Of a stretch of DNA of 64,000 nucleotides, positions 11,501 through 24,389 are shown one piece after another. The notes under the pieces were generated by a model. It was not told the origin of the DNA. It worked only from the letters and a program-made list of their open reading frames with translations, and ran no database searches. The stretch covers positions 20,614,001-20,678,000 of the forward strand of contig JAJNNQ010000026.1 of assembly GCA_027886175.1 (NCBI GenBank), in the 5' to 3' direction. The position numbers and the translations under genes were made by a program. Position 1 is the stretch's first letter; each line of letters opens with the position of its first letter. The stretch comes from Phylloscopus collybita (lineage: Eukaryota > Chordata > Aves > Passeriformes > Phylloscopidae).

Positions 11501-14500
11501 CTTTTGCCATGCACCTAAAGAAAGAAGGCATCTCATCAAGAATTGGGTAGAAAAGGCTTGTGAGAATAATCTTCCCATTCCTCCACAGGGCAATATTTCT
11601 TCGACAATTACATGTTTCCTATGAGGAGGATCCCTTCATGCACTCCCAGTGCAGAGCTGCTTTACAAAGCTAGATCATGAGGTGCTGAGATGACCACTAA
11701 CCTGCTGCCTTATCCAGTGCTCTTACATGGGCTTCTGCTATGAACACTTAAAAATTCCGGGGAGTTGTTGGTTTGTTGGGGTTTTTTGCTTAAGGTCTGA
11801 ATGGTGTATTCTGGAGAACAGCCCATCCTCCAGATAAGAGATCTGCAGAAAGGATGTGACCAGCTGGCACACAGTAGCAGCATAAACTCTCACTGACCTG
11901 CATGATGTCATGGTCCCAACGTGCTGGTTTAGAGAGGTTACTCTGCGTGTGGGACTTTGCATAAGGAGAGGCTAATAGGTTTCTGCTGGCCTGGCAAAAA
12001 TTCATAACAAATCTGCAATTCTGCTTCAAAGATCACCATAAACAATTCAGTGCTCTCGTTAGTGTCTACACCCTGCAAATGTTTAAACCACAAGAAACCA
12101 CAAACCACAAGAAACCTGCGAACAGAATAAACAGCTGCTGCTCCAGACTCCAAATCAAATTTACAATATTCTGCTAATAGACAGGCATTTGCATTGCAAA
12201 ATCAGATTTCACGTTGCCGATATCTATGTCACAATTAAAGTATAGCTGAGCTTTTAGGTGTTTAAATGAATTCATGATAATATGCCCAAGAAAATTATGG
12301 CTTCCATTAAAAAAAAAAGGAAGCTCTAAAATGTCAAAAGATAAAGTGGCACAGGATGTGGATGTATTAACATCTTAGGTAAATGGGACTCATTAGCTAC
12401 AATATTTCATACTTTACAATATAAGGTATGCACATAAGAAAAAATTCCCTTGGGCTTTTGCAGCACATGAGCTCTCTGAGTCTTCCCCAATGTTGTTGCC
12501 TGACTTGTTTTAACATTAACATTTATTGTGTATAATTCTATCTGTCCTCACACTGAAGAAAACATCCTCCTAAGTGCTCTTGTCCCTGGACTTGCTTTTG
12601 TGGCTGCATACAGGGCAAGCAGAGAGGAGCAGCCATAGAGGGAACATCCACACTCTGAGACTGGTCAGTGTGGGATGCTTAGGGAGCCATGCCAGAAATA
12701 GAGCAGGTATGAGGTGATCCTCCTCTCACCTCACAGTTACCAGGGCATCTCTGAAGAAAGAAGAAAGGGTCTGAAGCTTCTTGGTGGGTCTTTCTGGTGT
12801 GAGTTTATCTCAATGCTTCCCCAGATATGTGACACCTTTTTGATAGGCATGTCAGGGAAGGGCAGGTCTCATGGGATGTGCACAGCCATGTCAGTACAGC
12901 CCCTGTTCGCTGAGAGGAAAGGAGCAGAGAGAGCTATTCAGTGAGGAATTGTTTCATCTTCTGGCTGATGAGTGAGTCATTCATCATAGCAGCTTTGATC
13001 AGGCTGATTACAGCTATCTTCATAAATAAAATGTGCCTGAGACTGCTTTCAGAGTCCAACATCCACCCTCTCACAGCACCCAGGTAACCTTGTCCAGATG
13101 TTGCTCTCTGCTAGGAATACTCCTGGAGTACACCTCAGCACTGAGGAGAGAGTTCTGGTGTGTCAAGACCTTGCTAACTAACCCTACAGACCATGACATG
13201 CCCCTGCTCAAGGCCTTATTCCTTGGCTCCTGGAGCTTTGTAGCAGAGGCATGGCTGTTGTGTCTGAACTCCTCAGGAAGAGAGGTTGTAAGCCCCAGAA
13301 TACCTGTGTTAGTCAAAGCTGTGCTTGTGTAAAAGGAAGAGTGGGTCAAACAGGGGAGATGGTAGGTCACAGCAGAGCTCACTGGTTTTCTTAGTGAAAC
13401 CTGCTGAGCTCTGTAGAAATGGACAGCAGGAAGTGCCACAGGGGAAGAGATAAGCTTAGGCCAAAGGAGGAGCTGAAATTCCTGGTGTAGGTCTCATTGC
13501 AGGTGGAAAGACCAGCTGGTGCAAAGATAGACAAAACAGGAGAGGAACCTGAGCTGGGAAAACTGGGGAAACTCAGCATAACCCTAATTCTGAAATAAAG
13601 TGAAAATATTTCTCTTGGTGGTGTCCACAGAACTGGAAAGAGACAAACACAGCTGGGGAGCAGGTTGAGCTGGGGGGTAAAGAAATGCCAGGAGCTGTGA
13701 GCAGTGAGGAGCTGGCAGGCTGGAGATCTGTGGAGAGCTGGGGTGAGAGGATCAGGGAAGCTGGTGAAGCCCCGAGAAGGGTCAGGGGAAGGCTGTCCTG
13801 GAGGCAAGGCCAGCAGACAGCCAAGAGGAGAGGTGGGAGTGTCCCCTCCATGTCAGGTGGCTGCAGATGGAGGACAGGGGCAGGAGACAGGGCCACGGGC
13901 ATGGGGGTCACACTGACCTCTCTTCTTTCTGTCTTGTGGGAAGATTTCCCCTACAAGAATAGTCACTTGAGAGCATTTACTGGGTCATTTTATCAGCAGC
14001 CTGGCTGTCAGTGTCCTGCTAAGGGTGTTCACCAGCAGGAGAAGGCTCAGCTCATCTCTCACTAAATGCCCTGACTCAGTGCCACTGGGTGGACCCTAGG
14101 GAGCGTGAGGAGGGGCACAGCCAGAACCCAGCTCACATGCCCTTTAGCAAACGTGTCCATGTGAATTTCCTTTTCCTGACACATTAGAAATTCACATAGG
14201 AACATGAAGAGCCACCAGCTTTCATCAGTATGAACCACCTTAAATATTTGTCTTTTCAAAGTTGTCCCCTGTAATTCTGAAACAAAGCGAAAATCTGAGT
14301 CAGGAGCTTCACCTATTTTTTTTAAGGCACTCTAACCCAGCATTCACGCTGAAGTCTGGGTCTCCTCAGACTTCATTGTTGATCTCTGGATTGGTCCATC
14401 AGACAATATTCTAATAAAAAGTGTCAGCACAAGAAAAATACTGGAAAGTCGAGCTTGGACACAAAGGTTGGAGCTGCCAGCGGCCCTGCAGGCATCCTGG

Positions 14501-14979
14501 AGAGACTGCCATAAGCATAATAGCCACTAGGTGCCACTATAAGCATGGCTTTATATTTAGAAATAAGTTTGTTGGTTTTTTTTAAACAGTGAACTGTCAA
14601 GGTTTCCTAATTGGAAAATAGCCCTTTCAGTTGTAGTGCACTTCCTTTGTACAGGACAGCTTTGCTTTAGAATTACCATTTTCCTGGGCAAACTCTCTGT
14701 TACCTCTCTCCATCACAATCACCATTCTCGCACGCAACATAACAAAATGTACTTGTGCGTAAATGTGAACACACCTTTGTATTTTGTCCTTTCTGGGCCA
14801 TCCTCCTCAGGAACAGCTAAAGTAGAAATTACCTTTGGCATTCTCTCACTCGTCTTTCAGAAGCACTCCTCTGGCCTCCATCAGGGAGCCTTTCCTGTGT
14901 CACCTCAGGCAGAGAAGTGCATTGCAAAATCAGCAGTGTGCTCTGCTGCATAGCATCATCAGCCCCACGCTCCTGTGCA
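8561..14979. other. Unique non-coding DNA
   Basis: No gene recognised in about 6.4 kb. Open frames of 100-150 codons near 9223-9669, 10465-11196 and 13391-14065 overlap on opposite strands and show no known protein motif; the last lies in GC-richer DNA where stops are sparse. Minor structures include an imperfect 17-bp tandem duplication at about 12085-12117 with unit AAACCACAAGAAACCAC. Confidence 0.5.
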
Positions 14980-15710
14980 CACTGACCCCATTTCCTACAG
15001 GACAGAGAAGGACCATGGCTTAATCAGCCTCCACCCTTATGTCCAAAGAGTTCTGCCCGTTGCAAAATTGGGAATGGCCCAGGATCCTGTAGGTGAAGGA
15101 GCCTTTACATTACGAAGAGCAGCACATCTGCAGAGAGGGCAGGAGAGGTGGGACACACGGGCACTGTGCAAGACCCCATCCCATCCCAGCCATTCCACAT
15201 TGTCGTCCCCTCCCGTATTCTGCAGTGCCACAGGAGAGGAAGAGCCCTATCCCAGGCTGTGCCTCTCTCCACAGGAAGAGGACTTTCCTGCACCCTAGGA
15301 GTCTCATGCTATCAAGGCATCAGCCACATGCCCTCTCCAGCCCAGTGCAGAGCCCAGACACCCGGCCTCTGCCCCAGAGCGCTGAGCAGTCACATCCGAT
15401 GCTGCCACAGGCGGGACACGCACGCTCCGTGTCCTGATCAACCTCCCTCCTCCACCACCTCGCAGAGGGAGCCAGTGAAAATGGCACTGGTGATGAAGGG
15501 GGAAGCCATGCCACATGTGACTGCACCCAGGCCCTGTGAGCCTGCAGCAGCAGCCACTGTGCTGAGCTCCAGCCTGGCTCGGGCGGCTCAGCACCTGCAG
15601 GGTGTCATGGCTGGCCTGGGCCAAGCCACCACTCAAAGGGATGCTGAGGAAAGGAGGTTTTTCTTGCTAGCTGCAGTTGCAAACTGGAGTCCAAAAAACA
15701 AGCAATGATT
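14980..15710. other. GC-rich islet, no gene
   Basis: This interval is GC-richer than its surroundings, with eight CpGs between 15363 and 15462. Several frames on both strands stay open at once, the longest being 186 codons at 15148-15708. Simultaneously open frames point to low stop density from base composition, not to a gene. No splice-bounded exon or known protein motif was recognised. Confidence 0.45.
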
Positions 15711-18700
15711 TCTCAGCCTCAATTAGTCATCTAAGAGACGCCTATTTTAAGACCAGACAATCTTCATCGTAGATGTGGAGGTATCCACCATAATAGGTGG
15801 ACAAATGAATGTAGACCTTGGGAAAAATGCTTCATCTTTTCAAATTCATCAGCATTTCAGATGTTCACTGTTTACAGTTAAAAAGCCAAATGGAAACTCC
15901 TGGTACTCACTGACAACTCACATCGAGTTTCAGAGCTGTTTTTGAAAAGTAGAAGGGGTATTTGGCCAAGAACCAGTGCTAAATACTAAAGATTTTGATT
16001 GTTTTTTCCCACTCAATAACTATTTCATTTGAATGCAGAGGAGGTCTGTGGGATTTAGGAGGAAATATACCATCCTTACTAGCCTTGTACTTCTGTTTTG
16101 TTACCATGTTTTAGTTAACATAAAAAGAACAGTTTTCTTCTGATCATTTTCTAGTTATTTCTAAAAAGGAAAGCAGAGTCTTAAAAATGAGGCACTTAAA
16201 AACTTTTCTCTTCTATTTTTACCTGCACAATTGAATACTTTAAATCCACGGCTTTTTCCAAAAGAACATCAATAAAAACTGACAAATTCAAAAACAGATA
16301 GGGAGAGCACTGGAGAAGAGCACTTTTTGGGCACATGTACAAAAAATGAGAAAAAATATTGATGCTCATGTGAGTCCTCCCCTTTGGGGCGGTGGCAGAC
16401 ACCAGCAATCCTCACTTGTGGTGGGTTTGGCTGCCTGCTTTATCCTCTAGAGATGTGCCTGCTAGAAGTCCCAAACCTTCCCAAACCATTTGCAAATGCT
16501 CCTAAGTGGAGCAACTATGTCTATTAAAGCAATGAAAATGAAGGTTTTTTTCCCTGCACTCCTGGGATACTCTCTATTTTGGCTCATATTCAGGAAGGCA
16601 ATTAAATATGTGCTAACTCTATGCTCATGAATAGTCACATTGAAATTTAAAGAATTACACATGCCTAAGTGCTTTCTTGAATGAAGCCCAAAGTTTGTAT
16701 CCCAAAGAGAGCTGGAAACACTGTGGCTGAAAGCCACACACTGCTCTGAAGGCCATGCCAAGGGAGCTACAATTCAGCAGACGCTCCCAGGAGGGTGTGG
16801 GGAGTAAAGGAAGGGAGTCCAGATTTATGGATGTTGCAAAGCAAAATTCACCATTTTCCATTTTTAGTCACTGCCCTACCACTCTTAGTCACTGCCCTAT
16901 CCCTTCTTGAGGAAAGGATATAATGCTTTTCTTCCATTCCTTGTTTCTCCTTCCACAACCTTTAGAATCTAAGTAATACCTGATGGCCACTATTTTGCCA
17001 AGTTCTCCTATAGGATCCACCTCGTCCCCAGCCTCGATGCTGTGGAGTTTGTGTGAAGGGCATACAGAGAGACCCAGGGGAATCTCTGCAAGGCACAGGG
17101 ATTTGGTTAGACTGTTACCTACCTCTGTGGCCTTAGCAAAGGCAGGTAACTCTCCTTCTCATTTTCCCTAGCTAATGATAATAATTTCCCAGGAATAAAA
17201 AATGTAATTCCTTCAGGACAATTTATTTGTTCTAATCTGTGCTCGCACCGGTGTTCGTGGTGTCCTCTCTTGGTAGCAGAGCTGCTGTCAAAATAGAGAA
17301 TCCTTCCTCACTGGCTGCCATGAGATACAGTGGTTTACAGTCTTCTGCCAAATGACCTCCACTGTGAAGGCTGTTTCCTACCATGGTGAGTGCCAACCCC
17401 AAACATGCTTGATGCAGCCCAGCTGCTTGTATGTGCTTGGGTTGGGCTGAATTAGTCAATAACCTGAGAGAAATGGGGTTTGCTAGGTATCAAATGTATC
17501 CTGACAGTATTTCTAAGTGGTTTTCTGTCACTTCCCTTTTTGCTAGATGGTCTGACACCTCCTGCTTTGTGCAAAATACAGCAGAATGTCATTTAGCACA
17601 AAAGATTGGGGTTTTTTTCCTTGCAAAGTCACTGTGGACATACTCTACCAGGAGCTGATGAATGATAATGTCAGTGTAAAGGGACACTTGGGTGACAGCT
17701 GATAATTCACATATCATTGAGTTGGCTTCTTGGGGAAGAGTCACTGAAATCAGCATACCCCCTCCACAGGTGCCAATGGCTGGCTCATTCACAAATTTCT
17801 TGTGTGGCCTCAAACAATGCACCCAGGCTCCCACCACATTCCTTTTCTCCATTCGTTTTTGTCCTTTCCATCTGCAATCTCCATTACATCTTGTACACTG
17901 GGAGAAGGCCTAGTGCCATCAGGCTCTGTTCTTTTGTGGACATGGTCCAGGATGCCCAGCAGAAGAGGTCATGAAGAGAAGAGGTTTCAGACAAACCACT
18001 CTCTTCAGCTCTGCCAGTTGCTGCCCTTGATTTGCCAGTTTCAAGTCAAGATGCAAAGGCACAGGATAAAAGGAGCCTAATTTTAATTCTTAAGATTTTT
18101 TTAACCATCATGTATCACTGATATTTTTTGTTTGGGATTTGCCCTTTTTAAATGCAAAGGCTTGTTTTCTGTTATGCAGAGGCATGTTTAGTAGAGTGAC
18201 TTTTGGTTTCAATTTAGCTAATGGGTGTGAAAAAGAGCACTTTCTTCATTTAGACTCATTCATTCTCAGTTAAAAAATCAGTTGGGAAGAAAGTAAAGCT
18301 CATTTCCTCTTCCAGCCTGTGACTAGAAGCAGGTGGGCAAGGTCAAGACATTTATGTTTAGAAACATAAAGGATGTGGGTGAGACTTTCCAAACTGCTGC
18401 TCAAGCAGGTACGGTTCTCACTTCACACAACTGTCACTAATTTCAAGCAAGATGCTTTGGAAAATGCCATAGAGAGCTCATCTCTATCTTTAAGGACTTA
18501 TACATCTTTAAATATCTAGTTTACAGCGACCGGCAACAGCCTGTCCATGCATTAAGCACAGTTACTATTTCCCTTATTTAATACATCCATTAGATGTAGG
18601 TACAAAACTTGTTTTGCTGCTTTGTCCTTCCAACCTTACCCACTAAACAGCAGGCACATTTGAAGCAGCTGGGGGCTTTGTTTATTAGTAGAAAATGTTG

Positions 18701-20040
18701 TTTAAATATCTGATTTGTGTACTTTTTATTGATTTTTCCACTTCCACTCATGAACTCCCTAACACTAATAATGGAACTATCAGTTCTAAGAAATGTTGTC
18801 TTTTTCCTCATATGACACTTGTGTGCCTACATGTACAGTCTTGCTCACCATCAAAGAATTTTGATGTTTACCCTACTCAATCATCTGGTCCTGTGCCTGA
18901 GCATCAGAGAGGGTCTCCTGGTTACAAGCCATCCACTACAGCAAGTAAACATTCCTGCCCTTTATGATCTGTCTCTCCAGCATGGATCACCCACTCTCCA
19001 AAGTTTGGGGTTTTTGCCAGTGCAATAATAAAACTAATTTCCTGGAAACGTCTGCAAAAGCAGACCTCAGTTGGTGTTCTGATATCAAATCTAAAATAAC
19101 TGCAAGTGTTTTCTGGGGACTTAGCTGAGTTATGACTTGTCCTTTGCTGAAGTTCCCAAATTATTACCTGATCTGTAACCTAAAACTGGTTTCCGTGAGA
19201 AATAGTTTCAGTTTGGTTCTTCACTGAGGTCTGAAAATAGTGGTCTGGCACAAACGTCCTGCCCATGTTACTAACCACAGTTTTTATATATAGCAAGCAC
19301 TCCTGTGAAATAGATTGATTACAGTTAGCCAACAAAAATTATTTCTACCAGACAGTGAGATCACCTTGTGAGTGTGGAGACTGTTTTGGAGGAGGTTGCT
19401 GTTTTAAGCTTGCCTGAGGTGTGCCCACAAGTCTGTTTATTCTCACGTATCTCATGTGGTCAGGGTGGTGGTGCTGGAGATTTTCATTTCTGAGCAATTT
19501 CTTTTAGTTTATGAAATGAATTTAGTTTCAAATGGAGTACTGGGTTTTCGTTTGTGGTGCTGCTTTTCCTGTTACTGTTGTTGTGGTTTACCGTCCATGC
19601 TGGGGTATTCAAACACTGCTCTTCAAACTTCACCAGACTTGTTTTGTGATTTGTGTTTCTGCAGTTCTGAGCATTTCTTATTCCCAGGATGCTGGGCATG
19701 GGCTGGGACTCTCTGCAAGAGGAATCACAGTATATACTGTGCTGGGACATCACTGGAGGCTTGTGGCTTTAGCCAGACTCATTTCAGGTCCTTGTTGGTC
19801 AGGAACTGAGAGGATGCAGCCATGCATCCAGACAGGGCTTTCAGCAGCAGTAAGGCCTTCTTTAACATACAGATGTTGTTAAGGAGTTGCATTTTCAGAT
19901 TGGCTTCCTCCCTATATCCCACAGTGCATTTTAATTGCTAAAACAACTCATGGAGAAGACAAATAAATAAAGAATTAAATAAACAAATAGGAGATAGCAG
20001 AGTCTTTCCCAGGCTTAAGCAGTGATTTAGAGGACGATGC
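15711..20040. other. Unique non-coding DNA
   Basis: No gene or mobile element recognised. A 21-bp tandem duplication at 16864-16905 repeats TTAGTCACTGCCCTA at 16864-16878 and 16885-16899. AT-rich stretches near 18480-18760 and 19060-19370 carry no repeat signature. Confidence 0.5.
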
Positions 20041-20160
20041 TAGGCAAGTTTTGGTACTAATTTTCCTATTTGTAAGATAGAGATCTTAAGATTAATCACA
20101 GTGGGCCAGTCCCTCAAGGATGTCATGAAGGTTAACTCCTATTAGAAAGTATTCTGAGCT
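20041..20160 (+). repeat. MIR-like ancient SINE relic
   Basis: The order of short blocks matches the central and 3' parts of MIR/CORE-type SINEs: GGCAAGTT, then TTTTCCTATTTGTAAGATAGAGAT (compare the family's 'TTTCCTCATCTGTAAAATGGGGAT'), then GTCATGAAGGTTAA (compare 'GTTGTGAGGATTAA'), then AAAGTATTCTGAGCT. It is heavily diverged, as expected for a repeat that predates birds. The call was made by eye, so the boundaries are approximate. Confidence 0.45.
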
Positions 20161-21259
20161 AATCAAAGAAAAGGTTCTACCCACACGAACATAGTGGGAG
20201 GCTTGGCATTTCTCTACTCAGCTATAGTGACGACATTTGAGATCGTGACTCCAGTTCCCAAACATGAGCAATATGGGATTTCAGCTGGGGAGGTAGGAGT
20301 GAAGCAGTGCAAGAACACATCAGGAAAGGGATAACTGAGGGCACCATCAGCTCAGACCCTCAATGGCCAGCAGAGCATTTCAAGTGCATATTTACATCAG
20401 TATATATTCCTGTAGGCTTCAGTAAGGTACTGTTTAAACAGCACAGGAAGCACAGAAAAGCAGAAAGATGCCCCCCTTTTCTTTGACAGCAGCTCTGCTG
20501 TCAAAGCTGTGTGCTTGGCAAGGGCAACATATCTGACAAAGTCTGCTCAGATGGTACTTGCAATCATAACAAGGTCTGATTGAATAACATCACCTCAAGA
20601 CTGGGTCTGAGCCTCCCTCAGAGATGCACAGCTGCTTCTGCTGGGAATCTCTCCAGTGAGGTGTGCACCATGAGGTCACAGCAGCTGCGGAAAAACTGCA
20701 ACCCAGCCACAAATGCCCCCAGCTGTGCCCTTTGCCTTACTATCATATCATGTCTCTTGCAATGGTCCTCTCTGCTCCCAGCCCTGTATAATGCCAGTAA
20801 TCCCACGGCCACCCACAAGAGTCCTAAGTGTCCCTTCATCACAACTCATCCCAAACCCATTTATTTCTTGCTTGTTTGAAGATGGACTCATCACAGTTGT
20901 CTGTAATGACTTGTCTTGCACAGCCCCCCAACTTCTACCACTGTGCCACTTTCTTCACAGCCCAGTCACATCCCAGTCAGCTTTCCAGCACTCTCCCTCT
21001 GCCATTACAAATGGATTAATAACTCCCAAACCAACTTTTTGTTTGTTTTTAATAGAGATGGTGAGTTCCCTGTGTGATAACTTTTGCATGTGTCATCATC
21101 ATCTCCATCATTCTTCCCAGTATTTAAAAGCCTTTAAAGCTCTTTGTTTTATGCCAAAATAATTTTGCCATTTAACAAAGGGAGGCAGAGCCCTGTCAGT
21201 TTTCTCTGAAGCTGAAATTTGGTGCAAAATAAATATCGTAAACCACCAGCCTAATCAGT
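20161..21259. other. Unique non-coding DNA
   Basis: No gene recognised. The stretch contains the palindrome at 20481-20506. A 149-codon open frame at 20713-21162 has no recognisable motif and overlaps other open frames. Confidence 0.5.
20481..20506. repeat. Near-perfect palindrome, 12-bp arms
   Basis: CTTTGACAGCAG (20481-20492) and its exact reverse complement CTGCTGTCAAAG (20495-20506) are separated only by CT. With a 2-nt centre it is more likely a duplex palindrome, such as a dimeric protein site or a mutational product, than a stable stem-loop. Confidence 0.9.
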
Positions 21260-22150
21260 TCTTAGTGCTGTGGTTGTCTGCAATATGTTCCAGTGCTCCA
21301 TGGTCCTTATCATTAGAAGATGTTTCTCATGGTTAAAATAAATCATCCTTGCTGCACATTAAGCTTGTTACACGTTGTGCTATTGCCACAAGGTATTGAC
21401 AATGTTTCAAGACAGTCTCCGTCGCAGCTGTTTTACGTGTTTGAAGACTGTCTCTTTCTCTTTTCCACAGTAGATACAGTCTCATTTTTCAGTTTTCCCT
21501 GGAGTTCACATTTACTAGACCTCTAATCACTCTTGTTGCTTTTGTCTGAGCTTTCTCCAGCATGTTAGTAGGGCAGCTAAATATATCCCTGCTCTTCTTT
21601 GAGATTCAAATCGCTCTTTATGCTATGAATTATCCCCAGAGCTCCCATAGGCTTGGTTAGCAGCCTATTCACCTAAATCCTTTGCTAAACCACCACTTTC
21701 TAGGATAAAGCCCCTATTCCTGTAGGTAAGCTGCCTTTATTTATCCCTAGCTTCATGGCCTTTCATTTGGCTGTCAAAACGTGTACTGTTTAACTGACCT
21801 TCCTTTAACAAGTAATCCAGATCAATTTCTCTAGCTGACCTATCCTTAACTCTACTTCACCACTTTTTTTTTTTTTTTTTTTTTTTTTAATCTCCAGATC
21901 TTCAGCCAGGACCAGAAAGAAAATCTGTGGGACCCTGCAAGGAACAGCCCCCAGGGGATCAAACTCTCATTTACAGGCAACACTTAATCTATTCAGGATG
22001 GGCTCTTTTGACTTTGCAGATCTCATTTATTTTCACAGCACCATGCTCAGTGAAATCACGTCTTACAAAACCTTAAATGTGTTGTGTCATCGCATTTACC
22101 CTTACCAAACCTGAGATCTGCTCAGGAAGCAATAGCAAACCTGCTATCTG
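21260..22150 (-). mobile_element. Ancient CR1 LINE fragment (ORF2 RT and 3' part)
   Basis: Read on the plus strand, this follows the reverse complement of a CR1 ORF2 and 3' region. Landmarks in order are: GTTCCAGTGCTCCATGGTCCTTAT (21286 on); GTTTGAAGACTGTCTC with CTCTTTTCCACAG (21438-21471); AGACCTCTAATCACTCTTGTTGC (about 21518), equivalent to the family's 'RATRMI' peptide region; TTCATTTGGCTGTCAAAACG (about 21763); AATCCAGATCAATTTC; GTGGGACCCTGC (about 21927), the reverse complement of the 'GVPQGS' region of reverse transcriptase; and CATTTACCCTTACCAAAC. It is a dead, heavily mutated relic. The DNA that should encode the FADD catalytic box is replaced by a poly-T run at 21864-21888. The similarity is to CR1 lineages shared with crocodilians and turtles. 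The ends are approximate. Confidence 0.8.
21864..21888 (-). repeat. Poly-T homopolymer, 25 nt
   Basis: An uninterrupted run of 25 T inside the ancient CR1 relic, at the point where the reverse-transcriptase FADD region would lie. It could be local slippage growth or the scar of another insertion. Confidence 0.95.
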
Positions 22151-22594
22151 GAAGGAACCTACAGCTTTCTTAGGGAGTGGCAAAGAGTTTGAGAAACAAA
22201 AGCTGGTGTGTTGCTGGGAAAAGAAAGAGAAATGTAAAGGCAGGAAAGCTATTAGACATAGGAGGAGTGTATCTGTACTCATTTTGTAAAGATATGAATT
22301 CAGTACTGGAAGTGACTATCTAAATTGATTGCATCTGGTAAACATTAACTGAGCACACATTTCTGAACTGTTTGCTGCTTTTTTGATCCCACTGGGTAGT
22401 CGGCTTCTGATATTTCCACTGAACCATGTTTAATCATGTTTAGCAATATTTTAGTGATAAGTGATAGCTCCACTTCCAGCCTTTGATGCATATGATTATA
22501 TTACCTCCTTCTTCAGTGAATGCAAAAATCCACTGGTAACTGGTACTACTGACGTCTGAGGAAGTCAGGGCTGTTATTGTTTCAGTGTTCAGCA

Positions 22595-22615
22595 TGCTGC
22601 TGCTGCTGCTGCTGC
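22595..22615 (+). repeat. (TGC)7 trinucleotide repeat
   Basis: Seven perfect TGC units, followed at once by GCCGC and a short CpG-containing stretch (TTTGATCCGTGG, TTACGTGG) up to about 22645. No open frame there resembles a polyglutamine, polyalanine or polyleucine protein. Confidence 0.95.
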
Positions 22616-23593
22616 GCCGCTTTGATCCGTGGCCTTACGTGGCTTTTTAAAGTGGAGGAGGGTGGAGGGAGAAGGGTTACTGGGCTTGTAAACATTTCTA
22701 TTACATCAGATTAGTTTCCCTGCCATGTACAATCTGCTGGTGTGACTCAGACTTTCACATTTTGTGAAGTCAGTTATGTCTGCCGGGACTACAACCATTC
22801 TGAGAAATTCTAGATAAATGTGAATTAGTTTTATTCTTATCTTATTACACAATGTACAATTGTACATAAAAAAAATGCCCTTTTGTTGACTTTTAGTGCA
22901 GATGTGCAACCACTGGCAGATAATGAGAACAACATGTTCCCTATCTCACCAGCTTTTTTATTCTTTGGCTGAAAGCCTTAACCCAGGTTTAGGACTAATC
23001 CGTGCTTGTTGAATGCATGGTGTTCTCAGCTGCTCTCCACCCACCTCTCAACTTCCCTTTTTTTTCATTGGAACTTCACCACGGTGACCTGAGATAGGAG
23101 CCGCTAAATAGCTGGAGTCATGTTTCTCAGAGTAGGTCATTCAACCACTTTTACTCTGGGAAATAGGGCATGCTTTTTTGCAGTTATAAGATCTGGGCAA
23201 GGCAATTTATTTTTGCCCTTGCTTTGGTTTAGGGCACCACCAGTAGCATGGGAAAAGTGATAGTCATTACCAGCACAAATATTAATGTCTCATACAAAAT
23301 AATCCGTGTCCTGAAAACGTGTAACATTTTCCCTTCAGGACATTCTGGGCAGGATTTTCAAACACTCCACGACAGTCCAAGTTTACAACTGCTTTGTTAT
23401 TTCCCACACACTTTCCTGCCAAATGTTTCCACAGTTGTCTGCTATTCAAATAGTTTCTTACTAGAAGGGTGGTAATTTTTGTTGTGTTAGGGAGTAAGCA
23501 GGGTTCGTGGGTTGTTTGCAGATACCTTTAGCAATGGCTGTGATTTCTTCAGCATTGGGGTAATCAAAGAATGTTTGGGGGGTTTTTTGGTGA

Positions 23594-23612
23594 TTTTTTT
23601 TTTTTTTTTTTT
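23594..23612 (-). repeat. Poly-T, 19 nt
   Basis: A homopolymer T run preceded by GGGGGGTTTTTTGGTGA. This G/T-rich low-complexity style recurs elsewhere in the window. Confidence 0.9.
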
Positions 23613-24389
23613 GGATGACCTACCTGCCTGCCCCACAAAGGCACATCATCATTTCTAACTTTTCTGGCAACAGTAAATAAGACTCACTCACTAGCCCCAG
23701 GCAGAGGAAAAAACTGCACCCTATCCTTGAAGAAAACGTGATGATGATTTGGAGGGATGCCCCAGATACTCCCCCAGGGTCCTGCAATGCTTCAATGCAG
23801 CTCTGCAGCTTGGGGAGTCAAAACCTATGTTTTTGGAAAGTGCAGGGTGGGACTTACAGACAAATAAAGACAGTGAGTGAGAAAAAAATTTCAGGAGATT
23901 GTGAATGATCCTTACCACTCCTTCACACAGAGTACAGGACATCATCCTTTTATTGCTACTAAGCAAAGAAGACACTAAAAACCATACAAGAAACTCTTCA
24001 AGATACCCACTAGGTCAGCCATCACAGTGGGCTGCAGCTCGGAGGTATCTGCTGGCATCGTGCCACACACACCAGGATCTCACATGGGGATGGGAAACAG
24101 GACTAGAACACAAACCAAGAAAGAAACTTTCATTGCCCTGAATGAGTTTCTTGGTCTTTCTTTCTGCACCTGTATTTAATCCCACTCTCACAGCCCGTTT
24201 TGAATGCAGAAGCCTCCAGGAGCACAACCCAGTGCAGGACTCTCCTTTCCCTCAGGTGTGTGGGAGGTGAGGCAGGTGCTGACAGCCCTCCAGCCAGTGA
24301 AGCCCTCTCACCAGGCTGCCATGGACCAGTGGGCTGTGGGACAGGTCAGCAAGATTTTATCACTCAGCGGAGTGTGTCAGTGCAGGATA

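Noticed and set aside
14524..14537. CTCF-like core CCACTAGGTGCCAC
   Set aside because: It differs from the consensus in the strongly constrained GGC part.
15148..15708. 186-codon open frame in GC-rich DNA
   Set aside because: Several other frames in the same interval are also open on both strands. Low stop density from composition explains it, and no motif was recognised.
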